64,000 bases of DNA, taken from assembly GCF_023221775.1 (NCBI RefSeq), contig NZ_JAKUDS010000007.1, positions 1 to 64,000 of the forward strand, written 5' to 3'. Positions 56,097 through 64,000 of the stretch are shown in pieces. The stretch is from Enterococcus cecorum (lineage in GTDB: Bacteria; Bacillota; Bacilli; Lactobacillales; Enterococcaceae). The position numbers and the translations under genes were made by a program. A model generated the notes under the pieces. The model was not told where the DNA came from and ran no database searches. It saw nothing but the letters and a program-made list of their open reading frames with translations. The stretch's first letter is position 1, and each line of letters starts with the position of its first letter.

Positions 56097-57059
56097 ATGG
56101 CAGAAACTTATTATGCAGCAATTAACTGGAATGAAATTGAAGACATAATCGATAAATCAACTTGGGAAAAATTAACGGAACAATTCTGGCTTGATACACG
56201 TATTCCTTTATCCAATGACTTAGATGACTGGCGTGGACTTTCTGAATTGGAAAAGACAACGGTAGGCCATGTATTTGGTGGGTTGACCCTTTTAGATACA
56301 GTCCAATCAGAAAGCGGCATGGAGCACTTGCGCAAAGATGCTCGTACCCCACACGAAGAAGCCGTGTTGAATAATATTCAGTTTATGGAATCTGTACACG
56401 CGAAAAGCTACTCTTCTATTTTTAGTACTTTGAATACCAAGTCTGAAATTGAAGAAATATTCGAATGGACGAATACAAATCCCTATTTACAAAAAAAGGC
56501 CGAACGAATTAATGAAATCTATAAAAATGGCACGGCTCTAGAAAAGAAAGTAGCCAGCGTCTTTTTGGAAACTTTCCTTTTCTATTCAGGTTTTTATACG
56601 CCACTTTACTACTTAGGAAACAATAAATTAGCAAACGTGGCGGAAATTATTAAATTAATTATCCGTGATGAGTCCGTCCATGGCACTTATATCGGCTATA
56701 AATTCCAATTAGGTTTTAATGAATTATCTGCTGAAGAACAAGAAAACTTACGTGATTGGATGTATGATTTACTTTATGAATTATACGAAAACGAAGAACG
56801 CTATACAGAAGAACTATACGATGAATTAGGCTGGACAGATGAGGTCAAAACTTTCCTACGTTATAATGCCAATAAAGCACTGATGAACTTAGGACAAGAT
56901 CCTCTCTTCCCAGATACTGCTAATGATGTCAATCCAATCGTAATGAATGGTATTTCAACAGGTACAAGTAATCATGATTTCTTCTCTCAAGTCGGCAATG
57001 GTTATCTTTTAGGTACTGTCGAAGCAATGAAAGATGAAGATTATCTCATCGGTATGTAA
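56097..57059 (+). CDS. nrdF: Class Ib ribonucleotide reductase small subunit NrdF
   Basis: 320-aa beta subunit carrying a Mn2 or Fe2 site and tyrosyl radical. Helical core with LLDTVQSESGM, NIQFMESVHAKSYSSIF (Glu and His ligands), and KLIIRDESVHGTYIGYKFQ with further ligands. The ATG at 56097 is set by AAGGAGTG; a GTG nine bases earlier is part of that site. Needs NrdI (at 32 kb) when loaded with manganese. Confidence 0.96.
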   Translation: MAETYYAAINWNEIEDIIDKSTWEKLTEQFWLDTRIPLSNDLDDWRGLSELEKTTVGHVFGGLTLLDTVQSESGMEHLRKDARTPHEEAVLNNIQFMESVHAKSYSSIFSTLNTKSEIEEIFEWTNTNPYLQKKAERINEIYKNGTALEKKVASVFLETFLFYSGFYTPLYYLGNNKLANVAEIIKLIIRDESVHGTYIGYKFQLGFNELSAEEQENLRDWMYDLLYELYENEERYTEELYDELGWTDEVKTFLRYNANKALMNLGQDPLFPDTANDVNPIVMNGISTGTSNHDFFSQVGNGYLLGTVEAMKDEDYLIGM

Positions 57060-57060
57060 A

Positions 57061-57103
57061 AAAATAGACAGCTTGAAGGCATACTTCTGGCTGTCTATTT
57101 TTT
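57061..57103 (+). terminator. Terminator of nrdHEF
   Basis: AATAGACAGC (57063-57072) and GCTGTCTATT (57090-57099) with an inner GAAG/CTTC stem, then T-run. Confidence 0.88.
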
Positions 57104-57188
57104 CATCTAAAATCAGTCTTTTGTACAATTGTCTAAGAAACTAATTCTTGATACAATCAAATTATCAAAACAATTACGAGGTGATGAC

Positions 57189-57569
57189 ATGGGATTATTT
57201 AACGGTTTATTAGGTAATGCAAGTAAAATGAATATCGAAGTAGCTCAAAAGGAATTACAAGATGTCTTAATGCCTGAAGAAAAAGTTGATTTAGCCTTCA
57301 AACTAGTCCGTGATTTATTAGTTTTTACTGAAAAAAGACTGATTATTGTCGATAAACAAGGTATGACTGGTAAAAAAGTGGAATATAAATCCATTCCTTA
57401 CCGCTCTATTTCACGCTTTTCAGTGGAAACAAGTGGTCATTTTGACTTAGATGCTGAGTTAAAAATTTGGATTTCTAGTGCCGAACTACCTGCTGAAAGC
57501 CTACAATTTAGAAGTGATGATAGCATTGTGGCCATTCAAAAAGCATTGGCCCAAGCAGTCTTAAACTAA
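57189..57569 (+). CDS. PH domain-containing protein (YvbH-like)
   Basis: 126-aa soluble protein of the bacterial PH domain family: LVRDLLVFTEKRLIIVDKQG and VEYKSIPYRSISRFSVET match the first strands of the domain. Function unknown. Start set at the ATG with GAGGTGA upstream; the open frame extends 20 codons further into a region with no site. Single-gene unit. Confidence 0.85.
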   Translation: MGLFNGLLGNASKMNIEVAQKELQDVLMPEEKVDLAFKLVRDLLVFTEKRLIIVDKQGMTGKKVEYKSIPYRSISRFSVETSGHFDLDAELKIWISSAELPAESLQFRSDDSIVAIQKALAQAVLN

Positions 57570-57573
57570 AGCT

Positions 57574-57618
57574 AAAAGAGAACTAGTCCTTAATTGCTGC
57601 GACTAGTTCTCTTTTTAC
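57574..57618. terminator. Bidirectional terminator
   Basis: AAAAGAGAACTAGTC (57574-57588) with GACTAGTTCTCTTTT (57601-57615) between convergent genes. Confidence 0.9.
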
Positions 57619-58037
57619 TCTTCACTTAAATATGCAATCGCTTTTTGATATTTTGCTACTCTTTTGCGATCTCTATCTGTAACATTGGCTAATCTTGAAA
57701 GATCAGAATTATGCTTCAAATCGGCCAACTTTACTTGTCTGGCTAATGGATTTTGCTTTACGCGTAATATATATTCTTCGTATTTTTCATTACGTTTCTT
57801 AGTTAGGATTCCAACGGCTTGAACAACCTCTTCAGGTAAACCCTCCTTGCGTAAATCCTCTAGTGTCCAATCCGAATCTTCTACTACATCATGCAACAAT
57901 GCCACCGTTTTAGCCAGCTCACCTTCTACCAAACTTGCAACAAAGAGTGGATGCTGGATATAATCTACCCCTGCTTTATCAACTTGACCTTTATGCGCAT
58001 CCTTTGCTATTGCTAAAGCCTGCTGATATAACAACAT
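57615..58037 (-). CDS. HD domain protein, SpoT/MESH1-like hydrolase
   Basis: 140-aa small HD-fold protein: AHKGQVDKAGVDYIQHPLFVA, the HD motif ALLHDVVEDSDWTLEDL, and VKLADLKHNSDLSRL, the pattern of the ppGpp-hydrolase half of RelA/SpoT. No synthetase domain, so it may be a small alarmone hydrolase or act on another nucleotide. GGAGGTG selects the ATG at 58037. Confidence 0.83.
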   Translation of the reverse strand: MLLYQQALAIAKDAHKGQVDKAGVDYIQHPLFVASLVEGELAKTVALLHDVVEDSDWTLEDLRKEGLPEEVVQAVGILTKKRNEKYEEYILRVKQNPLARQVKLADLKHNSDLSRLANVTDRDRKRVAKYQKAIAYLSEE

Positions 58038-58166
58038 TTTCCCACCTCCTATTCTCCATTTCATCTTACACTTCTCATTCTAAATCTATTTTCTTAAAAT
58101 TCCAATTGCTTTTTTCCAGAAAATAATATAAGATACATTTGTTATAAAAAAGGAGGCATAATTATT

Positions 58167-58469
58167 ATGAATGAATCTTATTTTGATGGTGGTTTAGCTA
58201 CCTATATTGGCACTTATCTACTAGCGGCAATTATTACAATTTGTACATTTGGTATCTGCACACCTTGGGGAATTTGCCTACTGTATAATTGGAAAATCAA
58301 GCATACCGTCATCAATGGACGCAGACTTTATTTCGATGGAACTGCCATGCAATTATTTGGTAACTGGATCAAATGGTTCCTACTCACCATTATTACTTTA
58401 GGTATCTATAGTTTTTGGCTTAATATCAAGCTAGAACAATGGAAAGTCAAACATACGCACTTTATCTAA
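58167..58469 (+). CDS. DUF898-like small membrane protein
   Basis: 100-aa protein with two repeats of a helix followed by a W-x-x-K-I/L-K-H/W segment: TFGICTPWGICLLYNWKIKH and TLGIYSFWLNIKLEQWKVKH. This is the DUF898 pattern; function unknown. AAAGGAGG precedes the ATG. It heads a row of short membrane-protein genes on the same strand without an intervening terminator. Confidence 0.8.
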   Translation: MNESYFDGGLATYIGTYLLAAIITICTFGICTPWGICLLYNWKIKHTVINGRRLYFDGTAMQLFGNWIKWFLLTIITLGIYSFWLNIKLEQWKVKHTHFI

Positions 58470-58493
58470 TACGCTCAAGGAGAACCTATACAA

Positions 58494-58640
58494 ATGAAAT
58501 ACTTCTATCTCATTATGCTCATCTTTAGTCTAATTTGCCTATTTTTAGCAGTAGCCAACTCACTTCCTTCATGGCTTGCTGCAATATATGCCATTTGCTT
58601 TGTGGGAATGATTATCAAGAGAATGAAAAATAAGAAGTAG
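58494..58640 (+). CDS. 48-aa two-helix membrane protein
   Basis: ATG at 58494 with AAGGAG about 11 bases upstream. Two hydrophobic helices (residues 3-22 and 27-42) and a basic tail RMKNKK. It follows the DUF898-like gene by 24 bases. No family recognised. The good ribosome binding site and clean topology support a real gene. Confidence 0.6.
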   Translation: MKYFYLIMLIFSLICLFLAVANSLPSWLAAIYAICFVGMIIKRMKNKK

Positions 58641-58695
58641 TATCCATATCCAAACATACTAGATAAAGAAAGTGAAACACAAAGGATGTGAATAG

Positions 58696-58851
58696 ATGAT
58701 GTTTAAGTTAATTATTGTAAGTATTATTGCTATAATCGTTGTACTTTTTGTCAGACTGTCCTATTTAAAATATATCAAGCAAGATTTAGAGCAAGAATTA
58801 GATGAACTTGAACACAAACAGAAAATGAAAAAAGGTGAAACTAAAATCTGA
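58696..58851 (+). CDS. 51-aa membrane protein with coiled-coil tail
   Basis: ATG at 58696 with AAAGGA nine bases upstream. One helix (residues 3-19), then an amphipathic charged segment (DLEQELDELEHKQKMKKGE) that suggests a short coiled coil. It follows the previous small ORF by 55 bases. No family recognised. Confidence 0.6.
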   Translation: MMFKLIIVSIIAIIVVLFVRLSYLKYIKQDLEQELDELEHKQKMKKGETKI

Positions 58852-58958
58852 AAAAAGACCATGTCACATTTAAACTAGAACGAATCCCTTTTGACTGGCA
58901 ACCACTTATTGTGTACATTTTACTTATTTCCATAATTATTTGGCTTATCATAAAATAA
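58848..58958 (+). CDS. 36-aa membrane peptide with apparent CTG start
   Basis: The frame opens just after a stop at 58842 and has no ATG, GTG or TTG near its beginning. CTG at 58848 overlaps the TGA of the previous gene and has AAAGGTGA nine bases upstream. The product would be a charged N-terminus (KKDHVTFKLERIPFDW) and one helix ending LIIK. CTG starts are rare, so this stays tentative. Confidence 0.35.
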   Translation: MKKDHVTFKLERIPFDWQPLIVYILLISIIIWLIIK

Positions 58959-59045
58959 ATAAACCAATGAGACTGCTGATATGTTCGCAAAATACCTTCA
59001 AATTAATTAAAATTTCAAATGGCATTCAAAATGGCATTCAAACGC

Positions 59046-59085
59046 AAAAATCGACACTCCAGAGAAATTCTAGAGTGCCGATAAA
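59046..59085 (-). terminator. Terminator of rpmE2
   Basis: On minus, CGGCACTCTAGA pairs with TCTGGAGTGTCG (G.T pairs), followed by ATTTTTG. The T-run is absent on +. Confidence 0.75.
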
Positions 59086-59132
59086 CGTTGCTATAACAAT
59101 GTTTTGAATAAAATTCTCGTGCAAAGACGAAA

Positions 59133-59381
59133 TTAATTTGTGAAACCGTATTTTTTGTTGAAACGATCCACGCGTCCGTCTGCTTGAGTGAATTTTTGAC
59201 GACCAGTGTAGAATGGGTGTGAATCTGATGTTACTTCGACACGGATCAATGGATAAGTGTTTCCATCTTCCCATTCAACTGTTTCGTTTGAAGTTTTAGT
59301 TGAACCTGATAAAAATTTGAATCCTGTTGTAGAATCCATAAATACTACTGGATGGTAATCTGGATGAATATTTGCTTTCAT
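59133..59381 (-). CDS. rpmE2: Ribosomal protein L31 type B
   Basis: 82-aa L31 without the CxxC zinc site, so of the zinc-independent type B. It begins [20 protein letters not shown] and has [24 protein letters not shown] precedes the ATG. Unlike the S14/L33 paralogues, no Zur box is visible here, and it has its own consensus promoter and a small leader hairpin, so it is probably the constitutive L31 of this organism. Confidence 0.95.
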   Translation of the reverse strand: MKANIHPDYHPVVFMDSTTGFKFLSGSTKTSNETVEWEDGNTYPLIRVEVTSDSHPFYTGRQKFTQADGRVDRFNKKYGFTN

Positions 59382-59397
59382 GTTTTTCTCTCCTTTG

Positions 59398-59422
59398 CCC
59401 TGGTCCATTTGCTGAGCCAGAG
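59398..59422 (-). promoter_or_regulatory. rpmE2 leader hairpin
   Basis: On minus CTCTGG (59417-59422) pairs with CCAGGG (59398-59403) across a 13-base loop, directly before the GGAGAG of rpmE2. A candidate autoregulatory L31 leader. Confidence 0.4.
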
Positions 59423-59450
59423 TTATTCTTCGTTGACATACAACAAACTT

Positions 59451-59479
59451 ATCTTAGCAAAATCCATTTGTACTGTCAA
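59451..59479 (-). promoter_or_regulatory. Promoter of rpmE2
   Basis: TTGACA (59474-59479), 17 bases, TAAGAT (59451-59456) on minus, immediately after the rho stop; leader of about 63 bases. Confidence 0.75.
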
Positions 59480-59488
59480 TCGTTTTAG

Positions 59489-60802
59489 CTAATTTTTCTT
59501 GATATAACGTCTGTTTGTCCGGATGGTTTTTTCTTCATTCTCAAAAGTAATATCTTGAAAGGCTTGGATAAATTCTTCATTATTCTTCGTTTTACGCAAA
59601 ATTTGAATAAATTGCTCGGTATAATCCAAAGAGTCTCCAACCATATTCTTACGTAAGCGCCAGGTCTCTTCAAGTTGTTCTTCTGACATGAGTAAATCTT
59701 CTTTACGCGTACCGGATTTCTTCATATCGATAGCTGGGAAAATACGACGTTCTGCTAATTGACGAGAAAGCTGTAATTCCATATTTCCTGTACCCTTGAA
59801 CTCTTCATAAATGACATCATCCATGCGGCTACCCGTATCCACTAAGGCTGTAGCTAAAATCGTTAAGCTACCTCCTTCTTCAATATTACGAGCTGCCCCA
59901 AAGAATTTTTTAGGTTTATATAAAGCAGCCGGATCAATCCCTCCGCTTAAAGTACGACCACTTGGCGGAACAACTAAATTATAGGCACGAGCAAGACGGG
60001 TAATACTATCCATCAAAATGACAACATCGCGTTTATCTTCTACTAACCGCATCGCTCGTTCTAGAACTAATTCCGACACACGTGTATGATTACTTGGTTG
60101 TAAATCAAAAGTAGAATATACTATATCCCCTTTGACACTACGTTCTAAATCAGTCACTTCTTCAGGACGTTCATCAATTAAAAGTACAATTAATTCAACA
60201 TCTGGGTGATTTTCGGTAATCCCATTAGCAATTTCTTTTAAAATCGTGGTTTTTCCGGCCTTTGGAGGAGCGACAATCAAACCACGTTGTCCAAATCCAA
60301 CAGGCGCAAACATATCAATCATCCGTGTGGTTAATATATTGCCTTTCGTTGATAATTGAATTTGTCTATTTGGATATAAAGGTGTCAATGCTGGAAAGTG
60401 TGGCCGTTGTTTCGCTTCTTCAGGATCTTTCCCATTCACACTTTCAACATGCATCAAACCGTAATATCGTTCGCTTTCTTTAGGAGGACGAGCTTTTCCC
60501 GCCACTTTATCGCCAATCCGCAAGCCAAAACGTCGAATTTGCGAAGAGGAAATATAAATATCTTCGGCACTTGGTCCGTAATTAATTGGTCGCAAAAAGC
60601 CATAGCCATCTTGATGGGTAATGTCTAAGATACCTTCCATATAGAAGAAACCTTGCTTTTCCGCTTGAGCTCGGATAACTGCTAGTGAAAGTTCTTTTTT
60701 ATTCATTTGACTGTAATACGGAATCTTAAACTCGCGTGCATAAGTATAGATTTCTTTTAAAGTTTTATTTTCCAACTCAGCCATTGTTAAATAATCACTC
60801 AT
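59489..60802 (-). CDS. rho: Transcription termination factor Rho
   Basis: About 437 aa. N-terminal helical domain, OB-fold RNA-binding domain ([20 protein letters not shown] near residue 75) and RecA-like ATPase with Walker [14 protein letters not shown] and [16 protein letters not shown]. Terminates transcription by 5'-3' translocation on RNA. Start at the ATG at 60802 with GGAGTGAG upstream, seven bases after murA2. Same neighbours as in E. faecalis from memory. Confidence 0.96.
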   Translation of the reverse strand: MSDYLTMAELENKTLKEIYTYAREFKIPYYSQMNKKELSLAVIRAQAEKQGFFYMEGILDITHQDGYGFLRPINYGPSAEDIYISSSQIRRFGLRIGDKVAGKARPPKESERYYGLMHVESVNGKDPEEAKQRPHFPALTPLYPNRQIQLSTKGNILTTRMIDMFAPVGFGQRGLIVAPPKAGKTTILKEIANGITENHPDVELIVLLIDERPEEVTDLERSVKGDIVYSTFDLQPSNHTRVSELVLERAMRLVEDKRDVVILMDSITRLARAYNLVVPPSGRTLSGGIDPAALYKPKKFFGAARNIEEGGSLTILATALVDTGSRMDDVIYEEFKGTGNMELQLSRQLAERRIFPAIDMKKSGTRKEDLLMSEEQLEETWRLRKNMVGDSLDYTEQFIQILRKTKNNEEFIQAFQDITFENEEKTIRTNRRYIKKN

Positions 60803-60809
60803 GCTCAAC

Positions 60810-62069
60810 TCACTCCTCAATCATTTGAATATCTGCCCCTAAAGCAGTCAATTTTTCAATAATATGATCATAGCCACGTAAAATATTTTCTACTTTTGAA
60901 ATTTTCGTTGTGCCTTCTGCCATCAATCCAGCAATCACAAGACACGCCCCGGCACGTAAATCAGAAGCGGCTACCTCTGCACCGGTTAGATGAGCTGTAT
61001 GACCAAGATACATGTAATTCCCTTCAACTTTTGCATCGCCACCCATTCGTGCTAATTCAGGAATATGACCAATTCGTTTTGGATAAATCGTATCAATAAT
61101 TTCTGAAGTTCCTTGAGCTTTAAATAATAATGGCGTAATTGGTTGTTGTAAATCAGTCGCAAAGCCAGGATATGGGAAAGTTTTCACGATGATTGGATTT
61201 AAATTTTCTGCCGGATGGACATAAATACTATCTTCAGAAATATCCATTCGCACGCCCATTTCTTCTAATTTAGCAATAAAACTTTCTAAATGTTCAAAAA
61301 TCACGTTTTTAACCGTCACACCTTGACCTACTGCAGCGGCCATTGAAAGATAAGTTCCAGCTTCAATCCGGTCTGGAATAATCATATGGCGGCACCCATG
61401 CAAATGCTCGACTCCTTCAATTCTAATTTCATTGGTTCCAGCCCCACGAATTTTCGCCCCCATATTATTTAACAAAGTGGCCACATCAATAATTTCAGGT
61501 TCGCGAGCAGCATTTTCAATAATTGTTTTTCCTTTGGCTTTCACAGCAGCGAGCATCACATTAATCGTAGCACCAATGGAAACCATATCCATATAGATTC
61601 GCTCACCTTGAAGACCATTTTCACCAGTACGTAAATACATCGCCCCTTGTTCATTGGTTACTGTGGCACCTAAAGTTTCAAAGCCTTTAATATGCAAATC
61701 GATGGGGCGTGGTCCTAGATTACAGCCACCAGGTAAGCCGACAACCCCTTCACCAAATTTTGCAAGTAATGCCCCCATAAAATAGTATGAAGCACGTAAG
61801 CTATTAATTTTACCGCTTGGCATCGGAATTGAGACAATTTCTCTAGGATCAATTTCTAAGGTATTATCTTTAAATTTGACTTTCACACCCATTATTTCTA
61901 AGATTTCCATCAAGGAATGAACATCTTGAATATCCGGAACTCCTTCTAAGATTACAGGAGAATCAGCAAGTATTGCAGCCGGAATCAAGGCTACCGCACT
62001 ATTTTTAGCTCCTGAGATTGTAACTTCTCCTTTTAATGGACGATTCCCATTAATGACAATTTTTTTCAT
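60810..62069 (-). CDS. murA2: UDP-N-acetylglucosamine 1-carboxyvinyltransferase, MurA2 type
   Basis: 419-aa enolpyruvyl transferase that starts peptidoglycan synthesis and is the fosfomycin target. It has [15 protein letters not shown] at the N-terminus and the catalytic cysteine in [16 protein letters not shown] near residue 117, so it should be fosfomycin sensitive. The [14 protein letters not shown] start and linkage to rho and fba identify the second Firmicute paralogue (MurAB/MurZ). No duplicate in this window. Confidence 0.94.
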   Translation of the reverse strand: MKKIVINGNRPLKGEVTISGAKNSAVALIPAAILADSPVILEGVPDIQDVHSLMEILEIMGVKVKFKDNTLEIDPREIVSIPMPSGKINSLRASYYFMGALLAKFGEGVVGLPGGCNLGPRPIDLHIKGFETLGATVTNEQGAMYLRTGENGLQGERIYMDMVSIGATINVMLAAVKAKGKTIIENAAREPEIIDVATLLNNMGAKIRGAGTNEIRIEGVEHLHGCRHMIIPDRIEAGTYLSMAAAVGQGVTVKNVIFEHLESFIAKLEEMGVRMDISEDSIYVHPAENLNPIIVKTFPYPGFATDLQQPITPLLFKAQGTSEIIDTIYPKRIGHIPELARMGGDAKVEGNYMYLGHTAHLTGAEVAASDLRAGACLVIAGLMAEGTTKISKVENILRGYDHIIEKLTALGADIQMIEE

Positions 62070-62216
62070 ATATATTCACCTTTAACTAAAGAATTATTTC
62101 GAGATTTTTTACTCATCTTCTCCATTTTATCATAGAAAATCTTTAGAAAAAAGAAATTAGAACAAACTCTTAAAAAAACAATTGTCTATTTAATTTGTCA
62201 AGTAAAGTAATAGGAA

Positions 62217-62345
62217 GCTAAGCCGTAATTATTTTAGTGAAGTAACTTAAATACAAATCCATTTTAATGAATAGATTGTGAAGAAAATCTGAATGCTCAA
62301 CCCAATCATCAAATCAACGCTGAGTATTCGGATTTATTTTTATAA
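62217..62345. repeat. Intergenic repeat element, copy 2
   Basis: Degenerate relative of the element near 49.4 kb. AAATCTGAATGCTCA pairs with TGAGTATTCGGATTT (62283-62336 region), and the flank TATTTTAGTGAAGTAACTTAA parallels copy 1. Its outer GGGGCTGACCCA ends are lost. Lying just after the GntR gene it may also end that transcript. Nothing else is visible in 62070-62357 besides the murA2 upstream region. Confidence 0.5.
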
Positions 62346-62357
62346 GCGACTCATATT

Positions 62358-63086
62358 CTATTCTTCATCGAACTGATAGACGGAAATAATTTGACCATTT
62401 TCAGAACTGTAACGGATTTCGGCTAAAAAACAAGGTATCCCACTATTAAAATAAGTTGTTTGTTCAATTCTTAATATTACCTGATGTTCATTCACATATA
62501 AATATTTTTGATCATAGAAATCTGGAAAATCTGCAGTAATTTTCAGTAATGATTTGGATAATTTTTGCTTTGTTTGGATATAAATATATTCGTAAAGTGA
62601 ATCTTCTAAATCATCCATTTGTAATTCGGGAAAATATTTTTGAGGGATTAATAGGTATTCTAGGCGTAAAGGTTCCTGGTTTACATAACGAAGTCGTGTG
62701 ATATCATAGACTAGTTCGTTGGGTTTTAGCATTAATTTTACAGCTTCATCTTCATCAAGCGGACGACTATCAAAAGAGATAATTTGGCTAGTAACTTTAT
62801 TGTCTGCGGCTGAAATTAAATGCATATCAAAATCTTTACTATGATGAAGCATATAATCGGAATATAGGACACCTGCGTCTTTCACACATGTACCTACTCC
62901 TTTTTTAGACAATAAAAAGCCCTCCATCGATAATACACGCAAGGCTTTTTGAATGGTTATTCGACTTGTACGATATTGTTTTGCTAGATCAAATTGTTTC
63001 GGTAAATAATCTCCAGCACGGTAATAACCGGATTGAATTTTTCCTCGAATATCATCCGAAATCTCCTTATATCCATAGTTTTCCAT
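62358..63086 (-). CDS. GntR/HutC-family transcriptional regulator
   Basis: About 242 aa. N-terminal GntR winged helix (ISDDIRGKIQSGYYRAGDYL ... RTSRITIQKALRVLSMEGFL) and a C-terminal UTRA effector domain (about residues 85-240) of the kind that binds sugar phosphates or amino sugars. GAGGGAT lies before the ATG at 63086; the longer frame adds 18 residues without a site. No transporter or sugar gene is adjacent, so the target is unclear. Confidence 0.88.
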   Translation of the reverse strand: MENYGYKEISDDIRGKIQSGYYRAGDYLPKQFDLAKQYRTSRITIQKALRVLSMEGFLLSKKGVGTCVKDAGVLYSDYMLHHSKDFDMHLISAADNKVTSQIISFDSRPLDEDEAVKLMLKPNELVYDITRLRYVNQEPLRLEYLLIPQKYFPELQMDDLEDSLYEYIYIQTKQKLSKSLLKITADFPDFYDQKYLYVNEHQVILRIEQTTYFNSGIPCFLAEIRYSSENGQIISVYQFDEE

Positions 63087-63249
63087 TTTTATCCCTCGAT
63101 TCATTAAAGAACGACAATGCAGAATAAAATATTTTTTCACTTTTATTTACAATATTATTATACTACAAATTCGCAGTGAAAAGTAATTAAATTTATGAAA
63201 TATAATAGATTCTCTAATAATTATATTCTTACTCATATGGAAGATTTAG

Positions 63250-63294
63250 CAAAAAAAGAACATCACCTGCAAAAGAATAACAGATGATGTTCTT
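63250..63294 (-). terminator. Terminator of fba
   Basis: AAGAACATCA (63256-63265) with TGATGTTCTT (63285-63294) plus a CTG/CAG inner pair; TTTTTTT follows on minus. Confidence 0.85.
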
Positions 63295-63318
63295 AAAAAG
63301 ACAATATTCGTAAATAAA

Positions 63319-64000
63319 TTAAGCTTTGTTAGCTGAACCGAACCAGTCAATGTGTTCTTCAGCATCTTTAACGATAGCTGCTTTACCAGGAGCTAATAAT
63401 TTACGAGGGTCGAATCCTTTACCTTCTAAATCTTTACCAGCTTCGATGTATTCACGAGTAGCTTTAGCAAATGATAATTGGAATTCAGTGTTAACGTTAA
63501 CTTTAGAAACACCCATTTTAATTGCTTTTTCGATTTGTTCTTGAGGAATACCTGATCCACCATGTAATACTAATGGTACATCGTGACCTACAGCATCAGC
63601 AATTGCTTGTAAGTGATCAAAAGCAAGACCTTGCCAGTTTTCTGGGTATACACCATGAATGTTACCAATACCACAAGCTAAGAAATCAATACCTGTAGCA
63701 ACGATTTGTTTACATTCTTCGATATCAGCTAATTCACCAGCACCGATAACGCCGTCTTCTTCACCACCGATTGAACCAACTTCACATTCTACAGAAACAC
63801 CTTTAGCATGTGCTTTAGCTACAACATCTTTAGCTTTTTCTAAGTTTTCTTCAAATGGTAAGTGAGAACCATCAAACATTACTGAAGTATAACCAGCTTC
63901 GATACATTCTAAAGCTGCTTCATATGTACCATGGTCTAAGTGTAAAACTACTGGTACAGTGATGTTCATTGATTCGATTAAGTTTTCTACTAAGTTTTTA
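63319..64000 (-). CDS. fba: Class II fructose-bisphosphate aldolase, 3' part
   Basis: The gene runs off the window end; about 226 codons of roughly 288 are present and the frame stays open to the edge. Zinc-site HLDHG, ECEVGSIGGEEDGVIG, and phosphate-binding LVLHGGSGIP and NVNTEFQ are intact. Cleaves fructose-1,6-bisphosphate in glycolysis. An internal Met at 63969 is not the start, since the preceding ten codons are also family-like. Codon use is strongly biased, as for highly expressed genes. Confidence 0.95.
   Translation of the reverse strand, partial: KNLVENLIESMNITVPVVLHLDHGTYEAALECIEAGYTSVMFDGSHLPFEENLEKAKDVVAKAHAKGVSVECEVGSIGGEEDGVIGAGELADIEECKQIVATGIDFLACGIGNIHGVYPENWQGLAFDHLQAIADAVGHDVPLVLHGGSGIPQEQIEKAIKMGVSKVNVNTEFQLSFAKATREYIEAGKDLEGKGFDPRKLLAPGKAAIVKDAEEHIDWFGSANKA

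Overview
The window is AT-rich chromosomal DNA from a low-GC Gram-positive coccus of the Lactobacillales, most like Enterococcus or a close relative. Pointers are the full WalRK-WalH-WalI-WalJ cluster, IreB with its Thr4/Thr7 N-terminus, the order fba / murA2 / rho / rpmE2, a class Ib ribonucleotide reductase (nrdI alone, nrdHEF together), a FusB-type EF-G-binding protein, and strong AGGAGG-type ribosome binding sites with many TTG and GTG starts. Species is not claimed. No prophage, CRISPR array, rRNA operon, transposase or obvious pseudogene is visible; this is mostly core genome.

Layout. 0.1-5.9 kb: queH and a membrane protein on +, then on - a DMT exporter, the ireB-ruvX-DUF1292 operon, a TIGR03943/permease pair and a NusG-domain-II protein. 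5.9-7.5 kb: a zinc-starvation unit (zinc-free S14 and L33 paralogues plus a 40-residue basic peptide) behind a Zur box, then rex. 7.7-11 kb: ABC-F protein, ogt, an esterase. 11-15 kb: potABCD polyamine importer. 15-18 kb: quinone-oxidoreductase-like protein, coaB, coaC and an S component probably for pantothenate. 18-22 kb: FusB-like protein behind a leader peptide, murB, a Gfo/Idh/MocA oxidoreductase, exoA. 22-27.5 kb: a Bce-type peptide-antibiotic detoxification module below GNAT and tsaE genes. 27.6-36.7 kb: DMT transporter, pta, ung, HAD phosphatase, LURP-one protein, nrdI, LysR regulator, nadE, pncB, CPBP protease. 36.8-41.6 kb: TipAL-like MerR regulator, mgtE with an overlapping upstream ORF, groESL with a CIRCE element. 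41.7-47.5 kb: walRKHIJ and tRNA-Lys. 47.7-53 kb: DUF1836 and DegV proteins, a repeat-rich intergenic region, feoAB with a small Cys-rich partner under a Fur box, a TMEM175-type channel. 53-57 kb: nrdHEF. 57-64 kb: PH-domain and HD proteins, a run of small membrane proteins, rpmE2, rho, murA2, a GntR regulator and the 3' part of fba.

Metal supply and sparing recur: Zur-controlled zinc-free ribosomal proteins, Fur-controlled feoAB, and mgtE. The main candidates for undescribed biology are regulatory: (1) a 60-codon ORF beginning Met-Ser-Glu-Asp-Pro that is the only obvious control element between a consensus promoter and mgtE and that overlaps the mgtE start, suggesting Mg2+ sensing by nascent-chain ribosome destabilisation; (2) a 14-codon leader peptide and hairpin ahead of the FusB-like gene; (3) paired NrdR boxes interleaved with DnaA boxes ahead of nrdHEF, plus a terminator between nrdH and nrdE; (4) tandem small membrane-protein genes after a DUF898 gene, the last apparently starting at CTG. 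Several real genes of 36-51 codons are included that are too short for ordinary gene calling.
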